DNA from: a bacterium
Lineage (GTDB): Bacteria > Auribacterota > UBA3054 > JAPLST01
Direction of reading: 5' to 3'
Assembly: GCA_026417575.1 (NCBI GenBank)
Contig: JAOACZ010000146.1
Location: forward strand, 24,678-88,677
DNA length: 64,000 bases
Shown: piece by piece, positions 53,046-62,254 of the stretch
How positions within the stretch are numbered: position 1 is the first letter of the stretch
Layout: every line of letters begins with the position of its first letter
The notes under the pieces: generated by a model
What the model was told of the DNA's origin: nothing
What the model saw: the letters and a program-made list of their open reading frames with translations, nothing else
The model's database searches: none
Position numbers and translations under genes: made by a program

Positions 53046-56000
53046 ATGGCGGGGCAGCGCATTTTGGTGTTGGGATCAGGCCCGACGGGCGTAGGTCAAG
53101 GAGCAGAGTACATGGGCGCCGTGGCCGCGGCATGTCGTACGCTACGTTTCCTCGGCCATCATGTGATTTTGTTGGAAAGTCAGACGTGCGCGCTGGCGAG
53201 CGCGCCGGAGGGGGCACACACCGTGTACTTTGAACCGCTTAATCGTGAAAGCATTGAGAAAGTGCTCAGAGCGGAGCGTCCGCATAGTTTGCTGGCCACA
53301 GTGGGCGGGCGAGCAGGGCTGCATACTATGTTGCTGTTACAGCGTTTATACAGCAACAGTCCGCGTTGTGCGGCGCTGGGGACGTCGTTCGAAGTACTGG
53401 AGACGGCGTTACATCCAGAACATGTGGTGCGGGCGGGGATGGCGCTGGGCATTCGCGTACCACAAGTGTTCATTGTGAACAAGAAGAAGCAGGCGGAAGA
53501 GCTGGGGCGCCAGCTGGGGTTTCCAGTCGTGGTTCGGCCGATGTGGGCGGCGGGGAGCTTAGGGACAGCGATTACGTATAACACGCAGGAGTTAGACCGA
53601 GCCATTGATGTAGCTCTTGCAGTGAGCCCAGCCGGGCAGGCGGTGATCGAGAAATCGCTGGCGGGGCAGCAGCGGACGGCGTGGGTTGTGGCGCGCGACA
53701 TGCGCGGTGCTACGCGTGTGATCGGCGGAGTGGAGTATCTCGAGCCGCTGGGCATTTATTCGGGAGATAGTCCCGCGGTGACGCCTGTACAAAGTTTTTC
53801 TGTGGCCGACAGTGTTGCGGTGCAAGAAGTGGTTCAACACGTCGTGGAACGCCTGCGGTTAACAGGTGTGAGTACAGTGCATCTCGCGCATGGGGTGACG
53901 CCGCGGGAGGTTGTGTTGCTATCTGTGAGTCCGTATATGACTTCGGTGGCGTTATGGTGTGGGCGGGCACAGGCCGTGCCGGTCGTGGAGTGGCACGTGA
54001 GTCTGAACGCAGGGGTACCGTTGGGGGAGTTGGAACGCGCGGCACCATGCGACGATTTGTTTGGTGAGGAGAGCCGGGCGAAGCGGGTATGGTGTCGCTG
54101 GCCAGTGTTCCCGGGGAGGCGTTTAATGGGTGTGCGTGAGCAGCTGACGACGTATGCAAAGTCGGTAGGAAGTGTGACGGGTGTGGGTGAGAATTTTCTC
54201 AGCGCGCTGCAACGAGCGCTTCGCGCGGCCGCGCTACCGGTGCTTGGTCCGGGATTTGTAGTGCCGAAATGGGCTGTGGGATGGACGGAAGAGGACGTGC
54301 GGGCAGAGGTGAGCGTGGCTACGCCACTCCGCCTGTGGCATATCTACCACGCGCTGCACCTAGGTTTTAGTATTGAGGAACTTGCGCAACTGACACGCTG
54401 GGCACCGTGGGTGCTTGAACAGGTGACACGCTTACATGATTTGGAGCGGCGCTGGAGCGAGGTACAGCCACGCGCATTCGTCACAACGCAGGGAGAGAGT
54501 AACGAGCTGCTGCGAGAGGCGCTGGCAATGGGATGCAGCGAGAGCCAGTTAGCGGACGCTCTTGGGATGGACACGGAACGTTTTCGCGAACGCTGCGCAC
54601 GGCGCGGGTTTCACAGAGTACCCGTGGTTGTTACTGATGACGGGCAGGGTGGAACCCAGCACCTCATTTTGGAGAGCTACGGCGGGGCACGGCCGCGGCC
54701 AGCAGAGGGTGAGGGCAATGTAATCGTACTCGGGGCGAATGCCTCGCTTCTGCAAGGCTCGCTCGAATACGAGTATTTGGCGGCGCGGGTTATCGCCGCG
54801 GTGAATGCGGCGGGTCATAAGTGCATCCTGATCTCGCCGACGCCGTTACACGCCGCTGCCGCGTTGGGTCTGCCCGTCCGCCACTATCTTGAACCGGCAC
54901 ACGCTGCGCTCACAGAGATTGTTGCAGCGGAACAGCCCGCTGGTGTTATTCTACAGTGTAGTGAACGAGTTCCAACCGAAGTACTCCAGCAGGTACGGGC
55001 GTTGGAGCTGCCCGTGTGGGGAACAAGTGCGCACAGTTTGGAACGCTTGGCGACGCGTGACCGCTTCCATATGCTTTTGCAGAAACTGGACATTCGGCAA
55101 CCGTCGCACTCGCTGGCACATAGTGCGCAGCAGGCATATACGTTGGCTGAGGATGTGGGGTACCCGGTGATTGTGCATCCGGCACATCCCCACGATCTTC
55201 CTCGGGTGACGATTTGGTACGATCGGCAGGACGCACGGCACTTTTTTGAGCAGGCCACGCATTTGGGTGAAGTGTACCCACTTTCGATTGAGAAGTTCTT
55301 GGAAGAGGCACGCGAGTTTCACGTGGATGCCTTGGCAGATGGCGAGGAAGGTGTGGTAGTAGGAATCCATGAGCATGTCGAAGAGGCAGGGATTCATTCA
55401 GCGGATAGTGCGGCGGTGTGGCCGGCGCACAGCTTAGCAGACGAGCTAGTGCGCGAACTACGCCTGGTGGTACAGAAATTAGTGCAGGAGTTACGTCTGT
55501 GTGGTTTTTTTGGCGTCAAATGTGCGTTGGCGCAAGACAAGCTGTATGTGTTGGATGTACTTCCTCACGCGGCGCGAAGTGTGGCCCTGCTCGATTTAGT
55601 GTATGGCGGGCGCTTGGTGCCGGCAGGGGTGCACGCGTTGTTAGGCGGGCAGCTACGCGAGAAAGGTGTGCATGAGCTTGTGGGCGATTTTCTCGCCGTG
55701 CGAGCCCCTGTTTTTCCGTTTCGGCATTTCCCGGCGAGTGACACTGCACTCGGGCCGGAACATTGTGCTGTGGGCCAGGCACTTGGGATTGATCGGTCTT
55801 TCGGCATTGCATACGCCAAGGCACTCACTGCAGCAGGGAATCGGCTGCCGAGTAAAGGGAAAGCGTTGCTCAGCGTGGCCGACCGAGACAAGCCTGAGAT
55901 TATTGCCGTGGCAAAAAAATTACGCGCGTTGGGCTTCAACTTGTTGGCTACAGCAGGGACGGCCGCGCTCCTCCGCGCTAACGGCATTCCTGCTGAGCAT

Positions 56001-56303
56001 GTGTTAAAGGTGCACGAAGGGCGCCCCAACGTCATTGACCATATCATTGATGGTGAAGTCCAGCTAATTATCAACACGCCGGGCGGAAAAGCGAACCGCA
56101 TTGCAGAAGCGCATTTGCGCCACGAGGCGGTGGATCGAGGCATCCTCGTCCTCACAACACTTGCCGGAGCCCGCGCCGCCGTGACCGGTATCGAAGCATT
56201 TATGCGGCATGGTTTCGATGTCACCCCGCATGCCTGCTACCTGCAGACCCTGCGTCAGCAGCCTGAATTAACATTAGACACCCAGCCGACCATGGAGCTA
56301 TAA
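53046..56303 (+). CDS. CarB-like protein (carbamoyl-phosphate synthase large-subunit homologue) with eroded active sites
   Basis: A 1085-residue protein with the full CarB layout: two pre-ATP-grasp/ATP-grasp halves (about 1-375 and 540-930) and the C-terminal MGS-like allosteric domain (from about 930). Homology is clear (RILVLGSGPTGVGQGAEY; GIYSGDSPAVTPVQSF; EEAGIHSADSA; FNLLATAGTAALLRANGIP; VHEGRPNVIDHI). The key ligands are lost. The Mg/ATP motif EMNPR of half 1 reads LSVSPY, and EVNPRAARTV of half 2 reads LDVLPHAARSV. GGQT becomes GGRAG or CSER, and the RPSYVLGG loop becomes HPAHPHDLP. It has no carA beside it. Likely non-catalytic or repurposed, which is an inference. Confidence 0.85.
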   Translation: MAGQRILVLGSGPTGVGQGAEYMGAVAAACRTLRFLGHHVILLESQTCALASAPEGAHTVYFEPLNRESIEKVLRAERPHSLLATVGGRAGLHTMLLLQRLYSNSPRCAALGTSFEVLETALHPEHVVRAGMALGIRVPQVFIVNKKKQAEELGRQLGFPVVVRPMWAAGSLGTAITYNTQELDRAIDVALAVSPAGQAVIEKSLAGQQRTAWVVARDMRGATRVIGGVEYLEPLGIYSGDSPAVTPVQSFSVADSVAVQEVVQHVVERLRLTGVSTVHLAHGVTPREVVLLSVSPYMTSVALWCGRAQAVPVVEWHVSLNAGVPLGELERAAPCDDLFGEESRAKRVWCRWPVFPGRRLMGVREQLTTYAKSVGSVTGVGENFLSALQRALRAAALPVLGPGFVVPKWAVGWTEEDVRAEVSVATPLRLWHIYHALHLGFSIEELAQLTRWAPWVLEQVTRLHDLERRWSEVQPRAFVTTQGESNELLREALAMGCSESQLADALGMDTERFRERCARRGFHRVPVVVTDDGQGGTQHLILESYGGARPRPAEGEGNVIVLGANASLLQGSLEYEYLAARVIAAVNAAGHKCILISPTPLHAAAALGLPVRHYLEPAHAALTEIVAAEQPAGVILQCSERVPTEVLQQVRALELPVWGTSAHSLERLATRDRFHMLLQKLDIRQPSHSLAHSAQQAYTLAEDVGYPVIVHPAHPHDLPRVTIWYDRQDARHFFEQATHLGEVYPLSIEKFLEEAREFHVDALADGEEGVVVGIHEHVEEAGIHSADSAAVWPAHSLADELVRELRLVVQKLVQELRLCGFFGVKCALAQDKLYVLDVLPHAARSVALLDLVYGGRLVPAGVHALLGGQLREKGVHELVGDFLAVRAPVFPFRHFPASDTALGPEHCAVGQALGIDRSFGIAYAKALTAAGNRLPSKGKALLSVADRDKPEIIAVAKKLRALGFNLLATAGTAALLRANGIPAEHVLKVHEGRPNVIDHIIDGEVQLIINTPGGKANRIAEAHLRHEAVDRGILVLTTLAGARAAVTGIEAFMRHGFDVTPHACYLQTLRQQPELTLDTQPTMEL

Positions 56304-56315
56304 TTACGCGTTGCC

Positions 56316-56978
56316 ATGGACCACATCCAACTGCTCCAGACCGATCCAGCATACCCCGCTCGACTTCACGCGCTCCTTGGGCCTGACGCGCCACCTCAAC
56401 TGGGACTTGCAGGGAATCGCGCGTTACTGCAAGAGCGCACGCTGTCGCTATTTTGTTCCATCCGCTGTCCAGGGGCAATGATTTTGCAAACCTATCAGCT
56501 TATGCGCACGTTACGCCGGTGCCGCCTCGCGGTCATCAGTGGATTTCACTCGCCAATGGAGCGCGAGTGTTTACGCACTCTGGCAAATGGCACGGCAGGT
56601 ATTGTGTGGTGCCTGGCAAAGTCCCTTGCGGCGTTTCGATTGTCAGGGGAATGGCAGCCATTATTTGAGAGTGGGCGATTGCTCCTTGTGGCACCCTTCC
56701 CGCCGCACGTCACGCGCATCACAAAGGCAACGGCGCTGTTCCGTAATCGTGTAGCGGCTGCCCTCGCAGATGATGCTTTCTTGCCCTACGCTGCGGCCGG
56801 CGGCCGCACGGAAAAGTTCTGTCAGGAGTTGCTGGCGTGGGACAAAACGGTCTTCACGCTCGCTGCACCAGAGAACGCAGGGATTGTTGAACGTGGTGCC
56901 CACGCACTTAGCTTAAGTGATGTGACATCATTTTGGCCGACCCACGAGGTGCCGGTGACGGGGGATACGTTGCTATGA
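56316..56978 (+). CDS. Short DprA/Smf-like Rossmann protein
   Basis: A 220-residue protein resembling the core of the DNA-processing protein DprA: GLAGNRALLQERTLSLFCS at the start of the domain, CRLAVISGFHSPMERECLRTLA in place of the usual 'SGLARGID..AH..AL', and LFRNRVAAALADDAFLPYAA matching 'P.RNRIIAGLS'. Several hallmark Gly/Arg residues are missing and it is much shorter than typical DprA (about 360), without an N-terminal SAM or C-terminal winged helix. It starts 12 bases after the CarB-like gene and overlaps the next gene (ATGA). DNA or nucleotide binding is possible but not shown. Confidence 0.62.
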   Translation: MDHIQLLQTDPAYPARLHALLGPDAPPQLGLAGNRALLQERTLSLFCSIRCPGAMILQTYQLMRTLRRCRLAVISGFHSPMERECLRTLANGTAGIVWCLAKSLAAFRLSGEWQPLFESGRLLLVAPFPPHVTRITKATALFRNRVAAALADDAFLPYAAAGGRTEKFCQELLAWDKTVFTLAAPENAGIVERGAHALSLSDVTSFWPTHEVPVTGDTLL

Positions 56979-57172
56979 AAAGATGCGTAAGTCGCATGGC
57001 GATGAACGCCATTTTGCTTGGGCTGGTAATGGGTGGGATTGTCGGAGTGGCGTTTTGGCTGCTGACTGACCGACCGGTAGCGTCGATGCTGTTTGGGCTG
57101 GTGCCGCTGTGTCTATCACTGATTCTCGTGAGAAATCACTTTTGGGAACCGTACCCACCGGAAGATGAGTAG
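56975..57172 (+). CDS. Small two-segment membrane protein
   Basis: A 65-residue protein from ATG 56975, whose start overlaps the DprA-like stop. Two predicted membrane helices (AMNAILLGLVMGGIVGVAFWLL; ASMLFGLVPLCLSLILV) are joined by a short loop, ending in an acidic WEPYPPEDE tail. The size and layout recall AtpI-type or AtpZ-like small proteins, but there is no ATP synthase nearby; function unknown. Cotranscribed with the CarB-like and DprA-like genes. Confidence 0.7.
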   Translation: MKRCVSRMAMNAILLGLVMGGIVGVAFWLLTDRPVASMLFGLVPLCLSLILVRNHFWEPYPPEDE

Positions 57173-57231
57173 TGCGTGTGGCGGCTTTGCGAGCTGCATG
57201 GTGCGTGAGCACGCGCGGAACTAAGGCAACC

Positions 57232-58800
57232 TTAGGGCCCGCTGCCGCGATGCAAATCATGGTTCTTGCACCAGGCGCACAAGTCGCGCCATACGTGGCC
57301 ACGGGCGGCGGGCAGTTGGTCGGCGGCAGCCGGGCCCCACGTGCCCGCCGGATAGGTGCTTAATGGCACGCCATCACCCCGCGCCCACGCCTCTACCACT
57401 GGGGCAAGGAGCGCCCAACTTTTTTCAATGATGTCGTCGCGCAAAAACAGCGTGCGGTCCCCACACATACAGTCGAGCAGCAACCGTTCATACGCCTCGG
57501 GTGGGTCGGTGTGAAAAGCCTCGCGGTAGGAGACATCCAAATTCAAATCGCACATGCAGAGTTTTGGGCCGGGCTTTTTGGCTTGGATCATCAAGGCCAG
57601 ACCTTCATCAGGTTGAATATTAAAGACAAGCAGATTAGGCGTGAGGTCGCGCGGGGTGAGGGGATGAAAGATACTGCGCGGGACGGGCTTAAAGAAAACA
57701 GCAATTTCGGACTTACGGCAGCGCAAGCGTTTGCCACTGCGCAGATAGAACGGCACGCCATGCCAGCGCGGTGTGTTAATCTCGCAACAGGCGGCCACGT
57801 AGGTTTCGGTGCTCGAGTCGGGCACAACGCCAGGTTCTTCCCGGTAACCAGGCACCATGGTGCCGCCGAGTTCACCGCGCACATACTGTGCCCGCACAAC
57901 CTGCTCAGGCAGCAGCTGCACGGCGTCCAAGACGCGTGCCTTCTCATTGTGCACAGCGTGAGCGTCGAAGGTAGCGGGCATCTCCATCGCAACCAGGGTC
58001 AACAACTGGAGCACATGATTTTGGATCATATCGCGCAGGAGGCCAGTCTGATCAAAATACCCAGCACGCTCGCCCACACCTAGCTGTTCCGCCACCGTAA
58101 TTTGGACTTGCTCAATGTACTGCCCGTTCCAGATCGGTTCGAATACGAGATTGGCGAAGCGGAAGATGAGGATGTTTTGAACCGTCTCCTTGCCGAGATA
58201 ATGGTCTACGCGGTAAATTTGATCTTCGCGGACCACGCCGCGTAACGTGCGTGTCAATGCCTTGGCGCTAGCGAGATCGTGTCCGTGCGGTTTTTCTACC
58301 GCGAGACGGACCCACCCGGAACTATGTGTCAGGCCTGCAGCGCCCAGTCTACGCACGATAGTGCCATAGAGGGACGGAGGAACAGAAAGGTAGAACAAGC
58401 GATTCCCTGCTGTGTCATGAGCCACGTCCAGTTCTGCTAGGCGGCGGGCCAGGACCTCGTAGGTGGAGGGATCATCATAGGTGCCATTCACGTAGGCGCA
58501 CCGGTGAAGAAAGGCCGAAAGAACGTCGCGCGGGAGATTGGGATGCGCCGCAGTGACCGCGGTTTGAACCAGGGAACGAAAGGCGTCACCCGTGAACGCG
58601 GTCCGCCCGCATCCGACGAGGTACCAGCGCTGCGGGAGCAGATTGCGGGCGGCAAGGGAGGCAAGGGCGGGAAATAATTTTCGCCGCGCGAGATCGCCGG
58701 AGGCGCCGAAGATGATCACCCCGCAGGCACCTGGTCGCGTCTCGAGACACAGCCGCTCACGTACCGTAATCGTTGCCTGCGAGGGGATCATGGCAGGCAT
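57232..58800 (-). CDS. zwf: Glucose-6-phosphate 1-dehydrogenase
   Basis: Oxidises glucose 6-phosphate to 6-phosphogluconolactone and supplies NADPH. The 522-residue protein has the nucleotide-binding [18 protein letters not shown] (about 29-46), [13 protein letters not shown], the substrate-site [21 protein letters not shown], and [15 protein letters not shown], with length as expected. It lies 32 bases after the ferritin gene on the same strand and is likely the last gene of a tpx-ferritin-zwf unit that couples peroxide removal, iron storage and NADPH supply. Confidence 0.96.
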   Translation of the reverse strand: MPAMIPSQATITVRERLCLETRPGACGVIIFGASGDLARRKLFPALASLAARNLLPQRWYLVGCGRTAFTGDAFRSLVQTAVTAAHPNLPRDVLSAFLHRCAYVNGTYDDPSTYEVLARRLAELDVAHDTAGNRLFYLSVPPSLYGTIVRRLGAAGLTHSSGWVRLAVEKPHGHDLASAKALTRTLRGVVREDQIYRVDHYLGKETVQNILIFRFANLVFEPIWNGQYIEQVQITVAEQLGVGERAGYFDQTGLLRDMIQNHVLQLLTLVAMEMPATFDAHAVHNEKARVLDAVQLLPEQVVRAQYVRGELGGTMVPGYREEPGVVPDSSTETYVAACCEINTPRWHGVPFYLRSGKRLRCRKSEIAVFFKPVPRSIFHPLTPRDLTPNLLVFNIQPDEGLALMIQAKKPGPKLCMCDLNLDVSYREAFHTDPPEAYERLLLDCMCGDRTLFLRDDIIEKSWALLAPVVEAWARGDGVPLSTYPAGTWGPAAADQLPAARGHVWRDLCAWCKNHDLHRGSGP

Positions 58801-58832
58801 GGCGCACTGGGCGCCTTCACGCGCACCTTTGT

Positions 58833-59333
58833 CTATTCTGCTGCTGCTTCGCGCTTGCCGAGATGGTGATCCAGGACTAACAGTGCCCCGACCGACGAGC
58901 CGATCATTTTCAGTTGTTGAACGATACTGTCAGCATTCTTCTCTTCCTCCACCTGCTCGTTGACAAACCAGTGGAGAAACACCTGACTTGCAGTGTCCTT
59001 TTCCAGCGTCGCCATCTCGACAAGCTTGTTGATTGACGCGGTCACGTACTGTTCGTGCTTGAGGGCGTGCTCAAAGACTTCGAGCGGACTGTTCCACGTC
59101 CCCTGCGGCGATTCGACACCACGAACCCACGCGCGGCCGCGGCGTTCATTGATGTACTTGTAAATTTTCAGCGCGTGACCAAGCTCCTCCTGCGCCTGGA
59201 TTTCCATCCAGTGCGCAAAACCGGGGAGGTTAATGCTCTCCAAGTATGCCGCCATCGAGAGATACAGGTTCGAGGAAAACATCTCGGCGTTGAGCTGGTT
59301 GTTGAACGCGTTCTGCATTGTTTCGCTCAGCAT
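58833..59333 (-). CDS. ftnA: Ferritin (non-haem, FtnA type)
   Basis: Stores iron as a 24-mer shell and consumes Fe2+/H2O2. The 166-residue helical protein has the ferroxidase-centre ligands Glu17, Glu50 and His53 ([11 protein letters not shown]-type motif: AQEELGHAL), and Glu residues of helices C and D ([23 protein letters not shown]). No haem-binding Met of bacterioferritin. An AAGGAGC ribosome site precedes ATG 59333. It lies 48 bases downstream of tpx. Confidence 0.95.
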   Translation of the reverse strand: MLSETMQNAFNNQLNAEMFSSNLYLSMAAYLESINLPGFAHWMEIQAQEELGHALKIYKYINERRGRAWVRGVESPQGTWNSPLEVFEHALKHEQYVTASINKLVEMATLEKDTASQVFLHWFVNEQVEEEKNADSIVQQLKMIGSSVGALLVLDHHLGKREAAAE

Positions 59334-59381
59334 AGCAAGCTCCTTAAGTGCGGGTGAATGACGTGAACGCTGGGCACCAAT

Positions 59382-59891
59382 TCATGCAAGTTGTTTAACT
59401 GCCGCCAACGCTGCTGCGTAGTCGGGCTCTTGTACAATTTCGGGAACGAGCTGGGCATAACGCAGCACCCCTGCAGTATCAGTCACAAACAGTGCCCGCG
59501 CGAGCAAGCGCCAATCGGGAATCAGGACGCCATAAGCTCGCCCGAAAGAGACCTCGCGATGATCAGACAACGTGCGCACCGCCTTGATGCCGGCCGCACC
59601 GCACCAGCGCGCCTGGGCAAAAGGCAAGTCCGCGCTAATGCAAAGAATCTGCACGTGGGGGCCCAGCGCTGCTGCTTCTTGATTAAAGCGCCGCACCTCC
59701 GTGTCGCACACCGGCGTGTCCAACGACGGGACGGAAAGCATGACCGTAACTTTACCAGGAAGAACGGTTTGGGTGACTGGCGACAAGTCGTTGGCAAGGA
59801 CGGTAAACGCGGGCGCCGCTACCCCAATCACTGGCCATTCTCCCGCGAGAGCGAGCGGCGTGCCTTTAAATGTAACATGGCGTGAGCTCAT
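59382..59891 (-). CDS. tpx: Thiol peroxidase (Tpx, atypical 2-Cys peroxiredoxin)
   Basis: Reduces hydroperoxides with thioredoxin. The 169-residue protein has the peroxidatic Cys62 in SLDTPVCDTEVRRF and the resolving Cys97 in FAQARWCGAAGIKAV, the Tpx-specific pair. The order tpx, ferritin, zwf on one strand looks like an oxidative-stress operon. It has a consensus promoter; no OxyR or PerR box was identified. Confidence 0.95.
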   Translation of the reverse strand: MSSRHVTFKGTPLALAGEWPVIGVAAPAFTVLANDLSPVTQTVLPGKVTVMLSVPSLDTPVCDTEVRRFNQEAAALGPHVQILCISADLPFAQARWCGAAGIKAVRTLSDHREVSFGRAYGVLIPDWRLLARALFVTDTAGVLRYAQLVPEIVQEPDYAAALAAVKQLA

Positions 59892-59922
59892 GAGCGTGCC
59901 TCAATGGGTTAATTGTGGTAAC

Positions 59923-59951
59923 AGTATACCAAAATGCAACTCTTCTGTCAA
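59923..59951 (-). promoter_or_regulatory. Promoter of the tpx-ferritin-zwf operon
   Basis: TTGACA (59951-59946), 17-base spacer, TATACT (59928-59923) on the minus strand; leader about 25 bases. Confidence 0.8.
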
Positions 59952-60262
59952 GACCAGCTTGTTCTAATGCGCCGCCGGCCTGCAAGAAAGGAGAGTGAAC
60001 GGCACACAAACAGGACAGTTTGGCAAGCCCGCGAACACATCCACTCGGCGCTCACTGGGCCACGAAAGCGTGTCCGAAAAATCGACAGGCCGAACATTCC
60101 ATGTGCGTACGCCTTGTCGGCGAGGGTGCCGAGGGGCATTTCGTCAGGTATATGCCGAATGCGATTCTGTGCCCGACCCGCAAGTTGCTCAGCACATCCA
60201 GTTGTCATGCGAGCAGCGGGCAAACACGTCTTCGTGAGAGACCATCTACGAGCGTATTGCGC
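59952..60262. other. Intergenic stretch, nothing recognised
   Basis: Divergent gap between tpx and the OmcB-like gene. The short open frames have poor composition and no ribosome sites; searched by eye for 6S, RNase P and tRNA-like folds without success. Confidence 0.3.
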
Positions 60263-60291
60263 TTGAGTTATCGTAGACCTTTTGCTACAAT
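60263..60291 (+). promoter_or_regulatory. Promoter of the OmcB-like operon
   Basis: TTGAGT (60263-60268), 17-base spacer, TACAAT (60286-60291). Leader about 75 bases with a GGAGG ribosome site before ATG 60372. Confidence 0.7.
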
Positions 60292-60371
60292 GAGGACCGT
60301 TTGAACGGCGAGAGGACTAGGCACTGTGAGTACGCGCGAAGATACCTGAAGCATCACCACGGAGGCAGGCC

Positions 60372-61907
60372 ATGAACCGTCGTACGTGTTCGTTCTTCCT
60401 TATCGGTGTGGCTGTTGCGTTGGTGACTGCGTGTGCAACGCGACGTGCGCCCTCCTCCCGAGAAGATTATTCTGGGCCGGGGGAGTCAGTGACAAGCCCG
60501 GCACTGACCCAGAAGCGAGAGCCAGTCCCCAGCGCGGCTGCGCCTTCGCCAATGAACTACGTGGGCACCGGAGCAAGCTCGCTCGACGTGCGTAAAGTCG
60601 CACCTGATGCCGTCGGGCTTGGCGAGCAAATGTTCGTCGAACTGCTTTTGACGGCGAACGAGGATCTGCGCAATGTCATCGTTGCAGACGAAATTCCGGA
60701 CGGTGTTACCCTGCTGGGGACAAACCCGCAGGCGGTCATGCGGGGACGTGAACTCGTGTGGAATATCGGTGCGATGAGCCGTGGCGAGCAGCGGAAGATT
60801 ATCATCAGCTATCGCGCGGAACGTGAAGGCGTTATCAAGGCGTGTGCGAGTGTACGAGTGGAGTACGTCACGTGCTGCCAAACGCGGGTCGGGCGGCCGG
60901 TGCTCGCGATAGTCAAAGATGGTCCTGCGCAGGCGTTGTTACATGAGCGGTGCACCTACACCGTGGTGGTAAGCAACGTGGGTAGCGCGGTGGCGCGCGA
61001 CGTAGTCCTCACTGACACATTGCCGCCCGGGATGGCTCATGACAGCGGCAGTAAGGCGCTGACACAACGGCTGGGTGATTTGGCGCCGGGCCAGGCAGCG
61101 CGCGTGGAAATGCCGGTGCGTGCCGTGCAGCGTGGGCGCTGGCAGAACTGGGCGGTCGCCTCCGCTGCGAATGCAGCGGAAGTGCGCGATGATGCGATCA
61201 CAGTGGTGGCCACGCGCGATCTGGCCATCCGTAAGACCGGCACGCGCGAGACATTCGTGGGTAAGCGTGCGACATACGAAATTGTTGTGGTAAACCGCGG
61301 CGATACGCGCTTGACTGACGTCGTAGTAATGGACACTGTTCCGCCAGAGATGCGGGTGGTATCAGCGCCCGGTGGCATCATCAACGGGAATCAAGTAACC
61401 TGGCGCATTGCTACACTAGCGCCTGGAGCAGAGGAACGACTGCAGTTGACCGTCCTCGCGAACGCGATGGGTCGCTTCTGCAACCAGGCGAGCGTGACAA
61501 CCGATGAGGGCCTGCGTGGCGCGAGCCAGGCCTGCACGGTGGTGCGTGGACTTGCGGCGCTCCTAATCGAAATGGTTGATGTGCGCGACCCATTGATGGT
61601 GGGTGAGAGCACAGCCATGCGAATCCGCATTACCAACCAGGGCTCCGCGGAAGATCGTAACGTCCGGCTTGTGCTGGTCTTCCCGCCTGAGTTGACCCCG
61701 AGCACACCAGCTGGCGCGACCACAGGGCGGGTTGAGGGGAATACGGTCGTCTTTAGTCCGTATCCCGTGCTGGCACCACAGCAGCGCATCGAGTATAGCG
61801 TGCGAATCACCGGCCGCCAGGCAGGCGATGCGCGCACACGTGCCCAAATGACTTCCGAGCTCATCCGCTCGCCCGTCACCGAAGAAGAAAGCACGCACGT
61901 CTACTGA
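60372..61907 (+). CDS. DUF11-repeat outer-membrane lipoprotein, OmcB-like
   Basis: A 511-residue lipoprotein (MNRRTCSFFLIGVAVALVTAC, lipidated Cys21). After a short Pro/Ser linker come four or five DUF11-type beta-sandwich repeats of about 100 residues with the pattern 'G-x-x-x-x-Y-x-I-x-V-x-N-x-G-D...V-x-D-x-x-P' (for example ERCTYTVVVSNVGSAVARDV; KRATYEIVVVNRGDTRLTDV). The first repeat holds a CC pair (VEYVTCCQTRVGRP) and scattered Cys. This is the organisation of the chlamydial large cysteine-rich envelope protein OmcB, although with far fewer Cys. Likely a cell-envelope structural protein. First gene of a three-gene operon. Confidence 0.83.
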   Translation: MNRRTCSFFLIGVAVALVTACATRRAPSSREDYSGPGESVTSPALTQKREPVPSAAAPSPMNYVGTGASSLDVRKVAPDAVGLGEQMFVELLLTANEDLRNVIVADEIPDGVTLLGTNPQAVMRGRELVWNIGAMSRGEQRKIIISYRAEREGVIKACASVRVEYVTCCQTRVGRPVLAIVKDGPAQALLHERCTYTVVVSNVGSAVARDVVLTDTLPPGMAHDSGSKALTQRLGDLAPGQAARVEMPVRAVQRGRWQNWAVASAANAAEVRDDAITVVATRDLAIRKTGTRETFVGKRATYEIVVVNRGDTRLTDVVVMDTVPPEMRVVSAPGGIINGNQVTWRIATLAPGAEERLQLTVLANAMGRFCNQASVTTDEGLRGASQACTVVRGLAALLIEMVDVRDPLMVGESTAMRIRITNQGSAEDRNVRLVLVFPPELTPSTPAGATTGRVEGNTVVFSPYPVLAPQQRIEYSVRITGRQAGDARTRAQMTSELIRSPVTEEESTHVY

Positions 61908-61909
61908 CC

Positions 61910-62254
61910 ATGTGGTTTGGCCTCGATCGCAGCGCATTCGCCGCACCGACGTCGGAACGCAACTACTCGGCACTCATCGAGCGCCTGGCCGAGCGGATTG
62001 TGACGCATCGCATGACGGTGCCAGCGATCGTCTTTTTTGAATCATTGCGTCCGGTTAGCCGGCTCGCCGGCCAGTCTGTCTTATTGGCGGCGCCACTCCT
62101 GGGCTTCCTGCTCTCCTTTGACACGCTCTACCAAGTCGCCGACATGTTGCAAGATGCGCGCAACGTCGAAGCGCTCATTGAAGCAATTGAACGACGTGAA
62201 GCAGCATATCACACTTCGCGCTCCAGCCCCTCCACCCCGCCGGCCGTGACATGA
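61910..62254 (+). CDS. Small protein of unknown function in the OmcB-like/MutL-like operon
   Basis: A 114-residue protein starting two bases after the OmcB-like stop and overlapping the MutL-like start (ATGA). A single hydrophobic stretch (SVLLAAPLLGFLLSF) in the middle could be a membrane anchor; the N-terminal half (NYSALIERLAERIVTHRMTVPAIVFFESLRP) and the Glu-rich helix after it look helical. No known motif was recognised. Position alone suggests a shared task with its two neighbours. Confidence 0.72.
   Translation: MWFGLDRSAFAAPTSERNYSALIERLAERIVTHRMTVPAIVFFESLRPVSRLAGQSVLLAAPLLGFLLSFDTLYQVADMLQDARNVEALIEAIERREAAYHTSRSSPSTPPAVT

Noticed and set aside
59952-60371. Possible small ORFs or structural RNA before the OmcB-like gene
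   Set aside because: No ribosome sites, poor codon use and no recognisable RNA fold.
61910-62254. Glutamate mutase small subunit
   Set aside because: Lacks the DxHxxG B12-binding motif and is too short and partly hydrophobic.
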